The position numbers were made by a program, and so were the translations under genes. 64,000 bases of DNA. Source: Phaeophleospora eucalypticola (taxonomy: Eukaryota; Ascomycota; Dothideomycetes; Mycosphaerellales; Mycosphaerellaceae). The notes beneath the pieces are model-generated. The model saw nothing but the letters and a program-made list of their open reading frames with translations. It ran no database searches and was not told where the DNA came from. The stretch lies in the NCBI GenBank assembly GCA_022814565.1, contig JAKLNG010000014.1:903237-967236 (forward strand), given 5' to 3'. Of this stretch, positions 42,795-54,275 are shown piece by piece (the first letter of the stretch is position 1; every line of letters begins with the position of its first letter).

Positions 42795-44080
42795 TCACCG
42801 ATCGGCTGCCATGGTGCCAGCGATTTGCAAGCATAGATCCAGAATAGTCAGATGCTCATCGCTGCCATCCACGAGTCGTTTGTCCGTCTCAGAGAAGCAA
42901 AGCATGATCTTGTTTTTGGCCCAGTCGCCAACAGTCTCGTTCTCCAAGACGATCTTTTCGTACAGTTGCGTTACAATCTGCGTGGCCGACCATCCTTCCG
43001 CGACCAAGTCCTCGACCGCCTGCGCAATAGGACCATACGGAGCACCAGACTTGGATTTTGGGGTCATTGCTGTAACCAAGCGATCGATGGTGCTAGTGGG
43101 AATGACGCCAGCGATCTCTTCAATAGAGCGGACAGTGACCGGTTTGGAATCGGTTGTGGAGGTAGAGTCAATGTCCATTGCGTCTCCGTCATCATCGTCT
43201 TCGGTCACGGTCTTTCGTTTTCGCTTTTTATCAGGCTTGTCCGAGCCGATCTGCACGGCGCCGACGAGTCGTGCTGCCGATTGCAAGAATGTGATGGCCT
43301 TTCGCAAGTCTCCTTCGCTGCAGCGAAGAAGAGTGTCCGTCACGCCAGACTCCAGCTTCACGTTTTCCAGCCTCGCAATGTCCTCAACGCGCTTTGCGGC
43401 GTTGCTCTCGTCCAAAGATTTGAATCGAAACTTGCTACACCGCGAAGCAAGTGGATCGATGATGCGTGTCACATAGTTGCAGACCAGGCAGAAGCGGGTG
43501 ATCTTGCTGTATGTCTCCATTGTCCTTCGCAGTGCTGACTGTGCATCTTGAGTCATGCTGTCGGCCTCATCGAGCACGATGATCTTGTATGGTGGGCACG
43601 GGTATTTCTTCTTGTACTCCTCTCCTGCAGGGCCGGATGGCGGATTTGAAAGCTGCATTCTCGCAAAGTCCTTCACCTTCTCCCGCACAATGCTGATACC
43701 TCTCTCGTCCGATGCGTTGAGTTCGAGTACGCGTGACTTGATCAGCTCGGGTCCGTAAAGCTGTTTCGCGAGGGCGAGGACTGTGCTGGTCTTTCCGGTT
43801 CCTGGTGGGCCGTAGAAGAGCATGTGTGGCAGATTCGCGGACTGAAGTGTTCGGCGGAGGACGGTGACGGTATGATCTTGCGCTGCGACATCGTCGAGGG
43901 ATTTCGGCCGGCTGTACTCTGGTCAGTATTGCCGTGTTTCTTCAGTCGTCTGGTTCCGACATACTACTTCTCCACCCATGGTTGAAGGCGGTTGTCTTGA
44001 GCTGGCGCCGTATCCTTGGAAGAGCTCGCCTTGGCTGCCGCAGCCGCCGCACGAGCGCGATTGTCGAAGAAGGCGTTCAT
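42795..44080 (-). CDS. RFC2: Replication factor C subunit 2
   Basis: Exons 43965-44080 and 42795-43911, with a 53-base intron (GTATGT donor) whose removal restores 'WVEKYRPKSLDDV', give 410 residues. It is a subunit of the RFC clamp loader that opens PCNA at primer ends. Walker A 'GPPGTGKTS', Walker B 'IVLDEADSM', sensor 1 'LVCNYVTRIIDPLASRC' with the SRC motif, and the subunit-typical 'LPHMLFYGPPGTGKTSTVLALAKQLYGPEL' are present. About 30 residues of basic then acidic sequence are inserted between the AAA+ lid and the C-terminal collar helices and are not in the yeast protein. The first 20 residues are Ala-rich. Confidence 0.95.
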
Positions 44081-44375
44081 GTCTGCCGTTTTGGGATGGT
44101 ACAGTCGATGTCGAGAAGGTGGAGGTGGAGGTCTGCACGCGTCTCGACGCGACTTTCGGGAATCAATTCCGAGGATTAGCCTGTCTCGGCCCGAAAGCTT
44201 CCACCGCGGCGGTCGCACGTGCAGCAGTACCATCTCAAGACATCGAACTTCAACTTCCTTCTACACAGTCGCATTGCAAACGGAACTCCCTCGCCGACCG
44301 CGCCATCCTACTCTATCGCGCACTGGATACTCCCATAGCCATGTGCGAGACATTCCACCGCATCCACGACGAGCT
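44081..44375. promoter_or_regulatory. Divergent promoter region, RFC2 / DSC4
   Basis: The 295-base gap between two outward-facing start codons must contain both promoters. No specific binding site is claimed. Confidence 0.4.
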
Positions 44376-45426
44376 ATGAACAATGCGCCCTCGTCCTCCG
44401 CCTCAGCAGCTGCCTATCCCGATCCAGAAACCGGCGATAATGCGCATGACAACGAGCAGGATGCACCTCTCACGGCGGCAGATATCGCGGACAGAAGGAA
44501 GCGGAATCGCGCCAACTTCAACAAGCGAAGAGGAGAATTACTGGACGACCTGATTCGGAGTATAGACCTGCTTGTCTTTGCCGAGCTGAGCGCAATCTAC
44601 TACATGGAGTATGTATGAGAAGACCTGATGCTGTCAAGATGGACACTGATCATAGTCGAACAGCTGCTCGTTCGCGCGCTTCTTGTTCAGAAGCGTCATC
44701 CAGCTCATGTTCCTCACGCCGAAATCAGCTCTCTTCCCCGATCCGCCTCCGAATCGGCCGTACGTCTCAGGCATATTTGGCAGTAACATCCTATGCTTCT
44801 TGTTGCACGCCATACTCAGTGCACCATCTGCAGGAGAGCAAACGAGAGGATATCTTCATGGTGGACTGGCGATGGACTTCATTGGCCAGAAAGGGCCGAC
44901 TTCCAAGCTCCATTTGATGCTGCTGGATGTTCTCGTGCTTGCATTGCAGGTGGTGCAGTTGAGCGTACACGTTCTGCGGAAGAGGTTGAAAGACGGAGCC
45001 TCTTCACAGCCCGTTGCGGTCACGACAAGTGATGGAGGTACATACGGTGCGCAGCCAGTGTCAACCGGGCAGAGTCTCGACGACGAAGAACGCGGTGTCA
45101 GGCGGTCGGTCGAGGAGAGGGAAGGGCAAGACATTGAGATGCAGACACTTAATCCCGAAGGTGCGACATCTGGAGAGGACGAAGCACGGAGCTCTGAGCG
45201 AGATTCACTTTTGGCCTCGACATCGATGCCCATCCGAACCGATGCCCACATCTTCGACGCTTTCAATTCTGGGCAGATTGTGATCGCTGACCTCGACCTG
45301 TGGAAGACCGTTAGGGATGAGTTCATTGCTTGGCAAAAGGCGCCGCGAAATCCATCGGCAAATGCAGAAGCGAATCGTTTGATGAGGGAGAGGCTGACAC
45401 GACGAATGTTGAGATGGAGAGGATGA
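44376..45426 (+). CDS. DSC4: Dsc E3 ubiquitin-ligase complex subunit 4 (DUF1746)
   Basis: Exons 44376-44608 and 44664-45426, split by a 55-base intron, give 331 residues. In fission yeast and Aspergillus the Golgi Dsc complex cleaves SREBP precursors and is needed for low-oxygen growth. The DUF1746 block begins 'RRGELLDDLIRSIDLLVFAELSAIYYMDCSFARFLFRSVIQL', reconstituted by splicing, and continues with 'FGSNILCFLLHAILSAPSAGE', 'GYLHGGLAMDFIGQKGPTSKLHLMLLD' and a further membrane helix. The C-terminal third is Ser/Glu-rich and probably cytosolic. Confidence 0.85.
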
Positions 45427-45949
45427 AATACGGCTCAGGTCAATTCGTCTTCCTTCGCAAATAGGCTGAAAACATCAGCTGGTGAGATCGGACCTGTCAA
45501 ACGCAAGTCAGCTTGGCTGTGGTCAGGGCCACACTCACATGTCTCCAGCGACAGGGGTCGGTATGGACCTGCAGCTCAGCCGCCGCCACTCTGCGGAAGC
45601 GACATGCATCTCATGTGGTGGGCGCATTCTGTCGACAGCTGAGGTAGGCTGTCCACTGCATCTATGCAGTCTTGCAGCTCAGCTGCTGTACACCTGTTGG
45701 CTCAATCACCGTCTGACTGCTGCTGAAAGCGTCCATTTTAGCCAACAACGTCTGTCTTGGCAGGGCGGCCGCCTCGCTGCCCCAAGGCGCAAGCGCTGTC
45801 TCTGCGGCGGCTGCGCAGGCAACCCACGAGAAGCCCTTCAGTAGGCTATGTATTTAACCATTTGCAGACGCCAGTTTTCGCCTGTCTCAGCCTCAGTACT
45901 CTCCAATCCTCATCACCGCCAACGCTAAGAAGCGACTGTCTTCTTTCAT
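45427..45949. other. Intergenic, no gene seen
   Basis: About 0.5 kb between same-strand genes; the end of it is the likely promoter of the coiled-coil gene. Confidence 0.4.
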
Positions 45950-47353
45950 ATGGCGTCCTCAAGTCGAAGCAAATCATCCTCGAAGGCGTCTGATAATGGA
46001 CTCGGTCTGAACGCAACTTTTTATGCGGGTAGGCATCGATACGGACAGCTCACGGCAACTGGACAAGCAAGGTTGCACCAAGGAGATCATTTTGGACATG
46101 TCATTAACCACTATCCAAAAGATGAAGAAGTTGCCAAAGCCCTTGACAAAGAAAAGAGCAAGAGACGCAGACTGCAGCGCGACCTGGAATCGCTAAGGGG
46201 TGACCGTGAAGAGAGGGCAGAATATCAGCAGCTGGTTGATGAGCAACTCCATCTGTTGCAGAGTACTGAGCGTGACAAAAGGCGGAAATTGGAGCGGAAG
46301 ATCGAAAAGCTGCTGCGCAGTCGTGAAGAGCAGGCTGCAAGACAAGCCCATGTCGATGAACAGCTGGAGAGCCTGAGAGCCGCGATTGACAAGGCAAAGC
46401 AGAATGAAAAGTCTCTTCAGAAGAAACTGGATAAGGCTATCGTTAGACGTGTTCCGGCGGAAGTACCGATCGAGCCCTCGGAATCAAATGTGCAGCATTG
46501 GACTTACAGGTCTTCTTCCACTGTCATGGATCATCGTTGGGTCTATTGCTTGACTATGTGTGGCTCGTACTACTACTTCTCTGGCGTGAAATGGAATGCT
46601 TGGCTGTAAGTTCTGTTCCTGAATGACATTTTGCAAGCCATGCACTGACATATACACCGTTCCATAGCGTTCAAAGTGGCTTCCGCAGCGCTTTCAACTC
46701 TTCTACGCAGACCAACTACTACGTCAGTCTGGGAACAAATGGGAGTTGGCTCAGGTTCTACAAACAGAACGGGAGGGAGTACGGTCGTAAGTAACTCCAG
46801 CCTCGATTTGGGATGCATGGATTTAATGGTTTGCAGAGCTCAGCGACAATCTGCGTATCGAATACCCTGCGCTTAACTCCTACATTGTCGATCGCGATCA
46901 ATGGGGTGTTCCGACCTGCTGCTCTTTGGGCGAGAACGGCACTTTCTTCGCTCGCACTGCGTGGGGCGTATGGTACTCCCTTCCGAACTCCACAACTTCT
47001 CACTTGGGCGATCCGATGCAGATGAGACATGTCTGGCTGGGGAAAGGTGGTGCCTATGTGGCTGTGGGGAAGAATGGTGCAATGTATTGGAATTTGTCGG
47101 GCTATTACTCCGCGCTAGAGAAGTGGCTGAAGAGTCTTGAAGGTTGTCTTGAGGCAAGTTTCACGGTAGCCGTGCGAATTGCTGGGAAGCTGACGTCCTT
47201 TTTTGCTAGGCGCTTGCCCTAAATCTCACTGATGGAAGTACTTTCCTGGCTGTCTGGAACACGGGGTTGGTACTGGGGCACGAGCGGGCACACTGTGAGC
47301 AGCGATACCATCAATGGTTGGCTGACTTCGAACGGGCTGCAGTGAGTTCTTGA
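45950..47353 (+). CDS. Coiled-coil protein with aromatic repeat C-terminus, possible terminal frameshift
   Basis: Exons 45950-46605, 46668-46786, 46837-47165 and 47210-47353 give 415 residues. Residues about 50-165 form a long Lys/Glu/Gln-rich coiled coil. From about 180 a Trp/Tyr/Gly-rich region follows with repeating strands such as 'YYVSLGTNGSWLRFY', 'CCSLGENGTFFAR' and 'GAYVAVGKNGAMYW', reminiscent of propeller or tectonin-like repeats that might bind ligand (inference). In the last exon the frame used ends in an uncharacteristic His/Arg-rich tail. Skipping one G in the run at about 47263-47266 yields 'GWYWGTSGHTVSSDTINGW', which continues the aromatic pattern. A one-base insertion or sequencing error is plausible. 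Confidence 0.65.
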
Positions 47354-47455
47354 TACCAACTTCGATCTGGCGTTCTCATGCTGTTGCGGTTCGAAAGTCG
47401 TCCATTGCGACTTCATTGCTTCCGTCACCCGGTGGCGTACCCTGCATTCACCGCA

Positions 47456-47794
47456 TCAACCGCAAACTCGTCTTTGCACTGCAGCTTTGCTCGCTTCATC
47501 CAGGTATGCGAATGTAGCCATTGATACACCTGAGAGACCGATGGACAGGATTGGATCGACACCACTGTCGCCAGTGAGCCACATGTATGTCTTGATCCAG
47601 AGGATGTTGACCAAAGACCGAGCGAGAAGCAGCGAGTGGACTGGCCCGAAGATGGAGATCGACCATGGCCGGAAGAGAGATACAATGGCGTTCCCGCCTA
47701 CGCAGATGACTATAGCGACGATGATGGCGGTTCTTTCGTTTCTCCTGGCCTGAGAGATTGCAGTCGAATTGTCGGTGCGTTGCTCCTCAGACAT
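47456..47794 (-). CDS. Small polytopic membrane protein
   Basis: A 112-residue single-exon ORF from ATG 47794. After a hydrophilic 24-residue start come about three hydrophobic segments ('TAIIVAIVICVGGNAIVSLF', 'GPVHSLLLARSLVNILWI', 'ILSIGLSGVSMATFAYL'). No family recognised. Small size, composition and an uninterrupted frame suggest a real gene, but no splice or motif evidence confirms it. Confidence 0.4.
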   Translation of the reverse strand: MSEEQRTDNSTAISQARRNERTAIIVAIVICVGGNAIVSLFRPWSISIFGPVHSLLLARSLVNILWIKTYMWLTGDSGVDPILSIGLSGVSMATFAYLDEASKAAVQRRVCG

Positions 47795-48048
47795 GTTCAG
47801 TTTGTGTGGTAATCGCTTGCTGGCTGCCGAGTCTGAGGCGAGTGTCAAGGCGATGAGGCCAACAAGTCCTAGCGATACGCTGGCTTAGGCGGTTCCTTGA
47901 TGCTTCGTGAGTTGCAAGTCGATGTGCGGATTCACACACGCCGCCTTGCGAGCTTTCGACCTTAGGTCGAGCCTCGGATGATGATATGTTGCGCTCCGCG
48001 GAGCCAATGCTCCAGTGCATCCTTCGGCTGACACAACACTGTGACGAC

Positions 48049-49538
48049 TCACAAAGTATACCTGAACTCCGGCAGTCCTTCCAACACCTTACTCCCACTG
48101 TCGGCTCTCTTGTTGGATCTTCTCAGAATCAGAGTTGTATCAACTGCCAGGACAATGGCCATTACATCGACGGCAATGACCGCATATATGCCCGGAATGT
48201 AGTCTGGAGCATCTTGCTGTCGGAAGACGAGAGAAGAGTAGATGCCCGAGATTCCGGACATCATAATCGCAATGGCGGTTGCGACTGATCGCTTGGAATC
48301 TCCCCGCAGGTTATTCGCAAGCCATGCCATCGGAGTGACAACAATTCCGACCGATCCAGCTTGTCCCAGGAACGTTCCGACATATCTGGCTACCTGATTG
48401 TCCAAGAATCCAACCATGCAGAGTCCGAGAATGCCCAAGAGTCCTTGCCCGATGACGAAAACGCCCCTTTGATGTATTCTGTCAGACAGCCAGGAGAGTA
48501 GCATGACTTCTATTGCAGCAAAGACTGGAGGGAAAGCGGAGAGCAAGAATGCCAGCTCCTGACTGAACCCAAGACCGTCTTGCAGGATGATCGGCAGAAA
48601 GAGGTTGAAAGCATACGAGCCAGCCGCACCGGCGAAGTACATCAGGCTGAACGTCCAAATCTTCCAGTCTTTGGCCGTGTTGAGTATTACCTTCCAGGTC
48701 ACTTTGTCGGTTTCGGACTCCTTTCCTCGGTCCTCCGCCAGACGGTGGACAACGAAAGCCTTTTCCCTGGATGAGAGAAAAGTGTTTCGCTCAGAATGAG
48801 GGAAGTCGACGACAATGAAGTATGCTGCAATGGCCACCAGGATTGTGATTGCACCTTCGATGATGTAGATCCAGCGCCAGCCTTTGTAGCTGGTCACTCG
48901 AGATATCTGCACCAGACCCAAAGCAAAGATGTTCGCGAATCCGGAGATTGCGTTTGCTAGGACGAAGAAGAGTGAGAACCGTTTTTGCAGTTCATAGCGC
49001 CTGTACCAGGAAGCGATGAGGTACACACAGCCTGGATAGTAGCCCTGGGAGTTGAAGTTAGTTTTTGGAGGGGAGAGGTTGATTGGCATGGACTCACCGC
49101 TTCAAATGCTCCAAGAATGGCTCGCAGTACCGCAAGCTGGACCCATGACTGTAAGAACCCAATACAAAGCGAGACAATGCCCCACAAGACACCAATCGCA
49201 CCAAGCCATATCGCTGGCCCGACTTTCCGGATGACAATGTTGCTGGGGATCTCGAAGATCACGTATCCGACGAAGAAGACGAGCAATGCGACACTTGCTC
49301 GATTGCCGGCGGTAAGATCCAGGTCTTCATCGAGTCCGGATATTCGAGCAACGGAAATGTTCGTGCGGTCGACGAGGGCGATGCAATATAAGGCTGCGAG
49401 GATGGGCAGCAGCCGTATGTCGACTTTGCGGAGGACTCTTCGCTCCAGTGTCTTCACATCTTCGCCTTCGAGCCAATCTCCTGAAGGCTGACGCTCGTTC
49501 TCGACGAACTTCTCATCCTGCGTCTTGTTTGATTCCAT
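48049..49538 (-). CDS. MFS transporter of the anion:cation symporter (allantoate permease-like) family
   Basis: Exons 49098-49538 and 48049-49044 with a 53-base intron (GTGAGT, AACTAAC, CCAG) give 478 residues and about 12 membrane helices. Family features: 'RRVLRKVDIRLLPILAALYCIALVDRTNISVARISGL' in helix 1, 'GYVIFEIPSNIVIRKVGPAIWLG', 'LRAILGAFEAGYYPGCVYLIASWY' across the splice, and 'WRWIYIIEGAITILVAI'. This subgroup takes up organic anions such as allantoate, nicotinate, pantothenate or related vitamins and is fungal-expanded; the substrate here is not determinable. No biosynthetic gene adjoins it. Confidence 0.9.
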
Positions 49539-51388
49539 GCTGCCCGGTGCTCACTTTCCGATCATTTGTGTGTGCGGAAGGATCGAAGGATTTGAAGATA
49601 AGATCTAGGAGGTAAAAGAGTATCCGAAGTCGTGTGCTTACGATCTACACGCCAAAGAGGCTCACAGAAAAGCGTCATTGCTGTCGTGACGTGGTTTTAC
49701 GCCTACACGTGGTTGTACTACCCAGATGAGGCAATTCAGTTGTGTATCGCTCAAGAGCCGACCGCATATCAATGTCCAGATTTGGAAAATCCACGTTCAA
49801 ATCCGTAGGCTGCGCAGTTTTCTGGAGTCGTTTTCGACTTTCGTATAAAGTTTTGTTTGCTCATCTCCGGCCTTTCTCTGCGCTTTGGAAACTATGTTGT
49901 AGGAAACGTGGCCAACACTGAAAGAGTCTGGCCAGCTCCTAGACGCCATATAGTCGGTGACGACTCACATCTGCTGGCCGTCTGGAGTTCAAAGCCGCAG
50001 AGACACTAGTACCACGTCTTGTGGTTCGAAGGTCTTCGAGGGACATTGATTCCTTGTGATGGCAAGGAGAAGAAGTTGATGGGAGATGAGAAGAAGGAGG
50101 AAGCAACGCGGGGCTCGGAGAAGCAACAACAAAACATCCTGGTTTATTGGTGCTCTGACTCAGCATGGCTGGAGGCAATTTGGAGCTCTCTTTCTCATCA
50201 TTTCTATTTCTCTTCATCAACCTTGTCATGGCGGCATCGAAAGACTCAATCATCGAAATAAGAATCTACAAGTCCGCTGTTGTCATCGCTGAACGCAACT
50301 TTGCGAATAGTACTGTCTGGTCGACGTGGGAGAGAGTGAGAATAGTCGTTTTCACGACAAAGATCAGACGTTACCGTGAATCATGGAATTATCAATTTAC
50401 CACCTATCTGCGGGACTGGAATGTACATTTGAAAGATGAGCATCCGACTGAAGAGGGATATTCAACCCATACTTTTGAATGCTCGAGCGACGGCCGGCCC
50501 TGACTCTAGAGCCTGAGCATCGTCGGTCAGCCGTCGCATCTTGCTGATCAAGCTGTAGGTGCTTCCTTAGTTTCAAGATCGCCTGAAACATCTCTATGAG
50601 CTCGCCGACGAGTATGAGCTGTGGCTCTAACAGCTCACCGCCGACCATCGGGGCGTGGAGTTGAATGCCAACGCAATCCATCGGAGCCAGGCCGCTCTCG
50701 GTGCGGCGTCGGATCTCAACCTCGCGCAGAGAACCTGGAACCAACTTCTGGCCCCCATGCAGTTCCCAGGCCGATCGCGAGGACGAATTGTATCACCGCG
50801 TGACTCGAAAGCCAAATTCCACCCAGGACTTCCAGATGCTGGAGGTCTCCGAGCGCAAGAAGAAGGACGGCACCGCCTTGGACCAGAAGTCGGGTCTCGA
50901 CGTCTCAGGAAAACTGCAGGTTAGCAATTGAAGATAACAACATGGACGGACAACAAAGACCTCATCTGCAGCCATCGGTTTGACTCAACAGGAACTTGAT
51001 GCATTAGCTTTGCTCAGCCGATGAAGCCGACAAGGAGGTCGATTCCGCAGGTTGATTCCGCAGGACTGACAGACGCCGATGTGTCTGCAGAAATATGGCG
51101 CGCGCAACACATCTCCGAAGTGCGCGCTTGCGACCTGATGTCACGAACAAGGCTGGTAGCAGAGGCTCATAAACCAATCTCAGAAAGACGCTGAGCAAAA
51201 TGAACCCGCTTCAACCAAGACCTCGAGGGCGCCATCACTCCATCCACACCTCCTGAGATTCAACCGTCACGTCTTACTCGCAGCGCGCTATTTCACGACT
51301 ACATCTCGAACGAAAAGCTTCCCGACGTAGCCGCCAATCCCCCCCGACCGCCCCTGTCCGCCCTGCGCTTCCAGGAGAAACTTCCAAG
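49539..51388. other. Intergenic and possible decayed coding sequence
   Basis: From about 50,540 to 50,930 the plus strand has two partial frames with g-rich coding-like codon use: 'NANAIHRSQAALGAASDLNL', then in another frame 'YHRVTRKPNSTQDFQMLEVS'. Neither has a start and the first is preceded by three in-frame stops that each could derive from CAG or CAA. The minus strand has an open frame over 50,397-50,744. A 112-codon plus-strand ORF at 50165-50503 begins with a hydrophobic segment but has no other support. Confidence 0.35.
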
Positions 51389-53328
51389 ATGTCAGACGAC
51401 GACCGAGACTACTTCCCCAACACCCAACTTCCACACGACGACGATGACTACGAGCGGCCAGTAAAAAAGCGCGAACTAGGATACATTGATCCCGCCAATA
51501 TCATTCCCGCGGCCCCAGCTCTGCCACGACCTACTAGCCCGCAGTTGCTCGTCCCGGTAATCCCTCGCTACAAGCGAGACGTCGATGGAAATATCCTGGA
51601 TGATGAGCAGCTGGATGCCAACATCTGGGGCCTCTCTTCTCGATACCTGCAATTATTGAACGGCCGCGACCAGAATCGTGTGCTGTCAGACTTTCGAAGA
51701 TGACCAGGAATGGATGCAAGAGGTTTTGGAGGCAGCAAGAGCAGAAGACGACGAAGAAGAGGAGGTTATAGACTGCGCAACGAAAACGTCAATCTATGTC
51801 AATCAATACTCTAGCGACGTCGAGGACTTCATCGCAAAGTTCGTGAAGGAGGAGCACCAAGAAGAAAAGACGCTAGGGGACGTCGATCTCGAAGGCATAG
51901 CCAAGCGCATATGGCTCATTGTTATGACTTTTGAACCAGAGATTCACGAAGCGCTGCTCAGGGGCGACCTGCCTGTGCTTTACCGCACTGACCAGAAAGT
52001 CCGTGCTGCCATCGACAAGATTCAGGCTCGGGCTAAAGCATTGCCATACCAGCCGCGTATCTACGGCAATTTTCTGGTCAAGCTTGCCACAGGACAGTCC
52101 CCGAGTCCCGAGATCCTTAGCCAGGTAGCAGATCTGGCTATCGACAAGTACCTGGAGGACGACCAGTATGCCGCTCGTGTCGATAGCGCCATAGGAAGCA
52201 GTGTAGCCTGGGAAGACACTCAACGCGGCGCTCGTAAATACCTGGATCCGCAACGCACTGCCGCTGTCTGCAATCTGCCAAGCCTCGCCCGTGTCGCCAA
52301 ACTGGGCGTCCTATGCAGAGCGCTCCAACGACGCTGTGCGAAAGTGCCAAAGGCCAAATGGCAGGACCCGATACCAGGATCCTGTAGCGAACTTGGCTAC
52401 AGCGGCTACGCAATACAACGTTTGTCACAGCATGCCAGGCACGAGAGTTCGAACTACTTGATGAACCTCTTCGCCGCCATTTGCAAGCCGTACAAGTCCC
52501 CTATCCAGATACAGCGCAGCATCTCCGCGCTACTGACCTCCTTCTCAGCACCTCGTCGCGGACACGAGTCTTGGAGATAAATGGGCCCATTCGGGAAGCA
52601 CCTTCTCCCGCATTCACGCACCCGCTGTGCAGCGTGACCAACTCCTCCTGCGGCGGGCGAAGCACCTTGACGAGAAAGAGAAAGCGCTGTCGAAGGAGAC
52701 GGTGACTACAAGCAATGCCATCATTGAGACGTCGCGGGACATTCTAGACAACATTCGACGTAGAGACCATGGCGACATAAAAGATCTTCTGCGTGAGGCC
52801 TCAAATTCCATCCACGAAATCCTGGACTGGCAAGAAAGTGCCACCATCACATCACAGCGAAGGCAGATGGAAGCACTGCAAAGCTCCAACGCAGCCACGA
52901 AGCAGGAGCTTGAGAAGCTCAAGAAGGAGCACGATGAGGCAATGATCACTATGCAGAGGCAAGAACAAGTCGTCCGCGATCTCACCGCCTCGAAAACCTC
53001 CATGCAGCGTTCAAAGCACCAATACACGCTTTTATGCATCGCTGAAGCCGCCAAGGAACGAAGATAGGAGCTTCTGTTTAAATAAACCGTCTGTAAACTG
53101 CTTGCTGTAGCCGAAGTGAGAAACTGGAAGGCGAGAGCAATCCAAGCTGCAAAGATCACGAGATTGGAAGAGGAGCTTGAGGCTTCGAAAAGAGTGCGTG
53201 CTCGCGTGCGACATCTGCAATGGAAGCATCACCCAGAGAATGAAGAGTATGCATCTACAACAAGCCCTAAAAGTCCTTTTGGTCTGCGCCAAAAGCTGAA
53301 AAAACGAGTGAAGGCGAACGAGGCGTGA
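51389..53328 (+). pseudogene. Decayed coiled-coil protein gene with several frame changes
   Basis: An ATG at 51389 opens an acidic N-terminus for 104 codons. Coding-like sequence then switches frame near 51,680, where one extra base would explain it, and continues acidic and helical ('DDQEWMQEVLEAARAEDDEEEE') for about 180 codons. Further switches occur near 52,240-52,300, 52,440 and 52,580. The final frame (about 52,580-53,067) is a Glu/Lys/Gln-rich coiled coil, followed after a stop by 'KITRLEEELEASKRVRAR' at 53,116-53,328. No introns fit these switches: no donor-acceptor pair of usual length is present at the first one. Ancestor unidentified. Confidence 0.45.
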
Positions 53329-54275
53329 GAGCCACGTTTTGCTGAAGAGTTCTTCTCGAAGCACTAGGCCGCGGTCATGGCTCTGTCAAGCTGGCTGTAG
53401 GCCGGGCTGATTGCTGGAATTGTTGAGACTTAATCATCTGTCTGATCCGCAGAGATGTTCCATGGGGCAAATGATGCGCGACGTCGCCCACGTTCGATGG
53501 AAGAAGCGTCGGTCTTGCTGGATGGGAGCTGAGCGTCGTGGATATACTCGCCAGTTCGATGGCCATATCTGCAGGCAGCGATGCTACGGCAGTGACAACA
53601 ATTGATCAAAAGACGCAGTCTCGGACATGATCGACCATCCATGTGGCAGCAGAGCGGCAGAAATTCGTCATCTCTCGCTTGACGTCGGGTGTGTGGAGAG
53701 ATGAGGCTCGAAACCAGACCTTCGGGGAAGATCGGAGCCCTCATCACGATTCCCCCAGATACAGACCAGATCCGCATTCTCCAGAACGCGCTGCTAGGCG
53801 TCTATAGCAAAAGCTCTTCGATCGATTCCCCGCGCTCGAAAACAACTCAAATTAGTTAGTTTCTGTGCCAAGTGGTGGTTAAGGAAAGCCACGCGATCAT
53901 GCTTTCTTGCTTGCTAAAGGTTCTCGACTCCGAAGACCGAGGCGAATTCCACGATCCGTCCTCCCTCGCGTTGCTATTGCTGGCTATTTGACTTCGAAAC
54001 ACGGCGCCTTTGAGCTCTCTGTGCATTGCGAGAGCGATGTATGATTTGTTGCCGCTCGAAAAAGATGGATCTGGTTGGCATGTCATGCATTCTCAAGAAA
54101 CAAAGTTCATGCCCCGAGGCTGCAAGATTGTCGATCAATTTACCTTCACTCTATCTTTCATCGGACGGTTTAGGGCGTATATAATTGACCAGTCTCGCAC
54201 GACGCGGATTGTCTCTATATCTTGTGCAACTTCATAGCCAAGGCGCAGTCGTTGCTTGTTTCGGAAACCGCTACA
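53329..54275. other. Intergenic, no gene seen
   Basis: Nearly 1 kb including the promoter of the methyltransferase gene. A minus-strand ORF of 115 codons at 53430-53777 has no support. Confidence 0.4.

Noticed and set aside
49770..49820. tRNA-like T-loop (GTTCAAATC)
   Set aside because: The flanking bases do not pair into a T stem and no acceptor, D or anticodon arms are found upstream.
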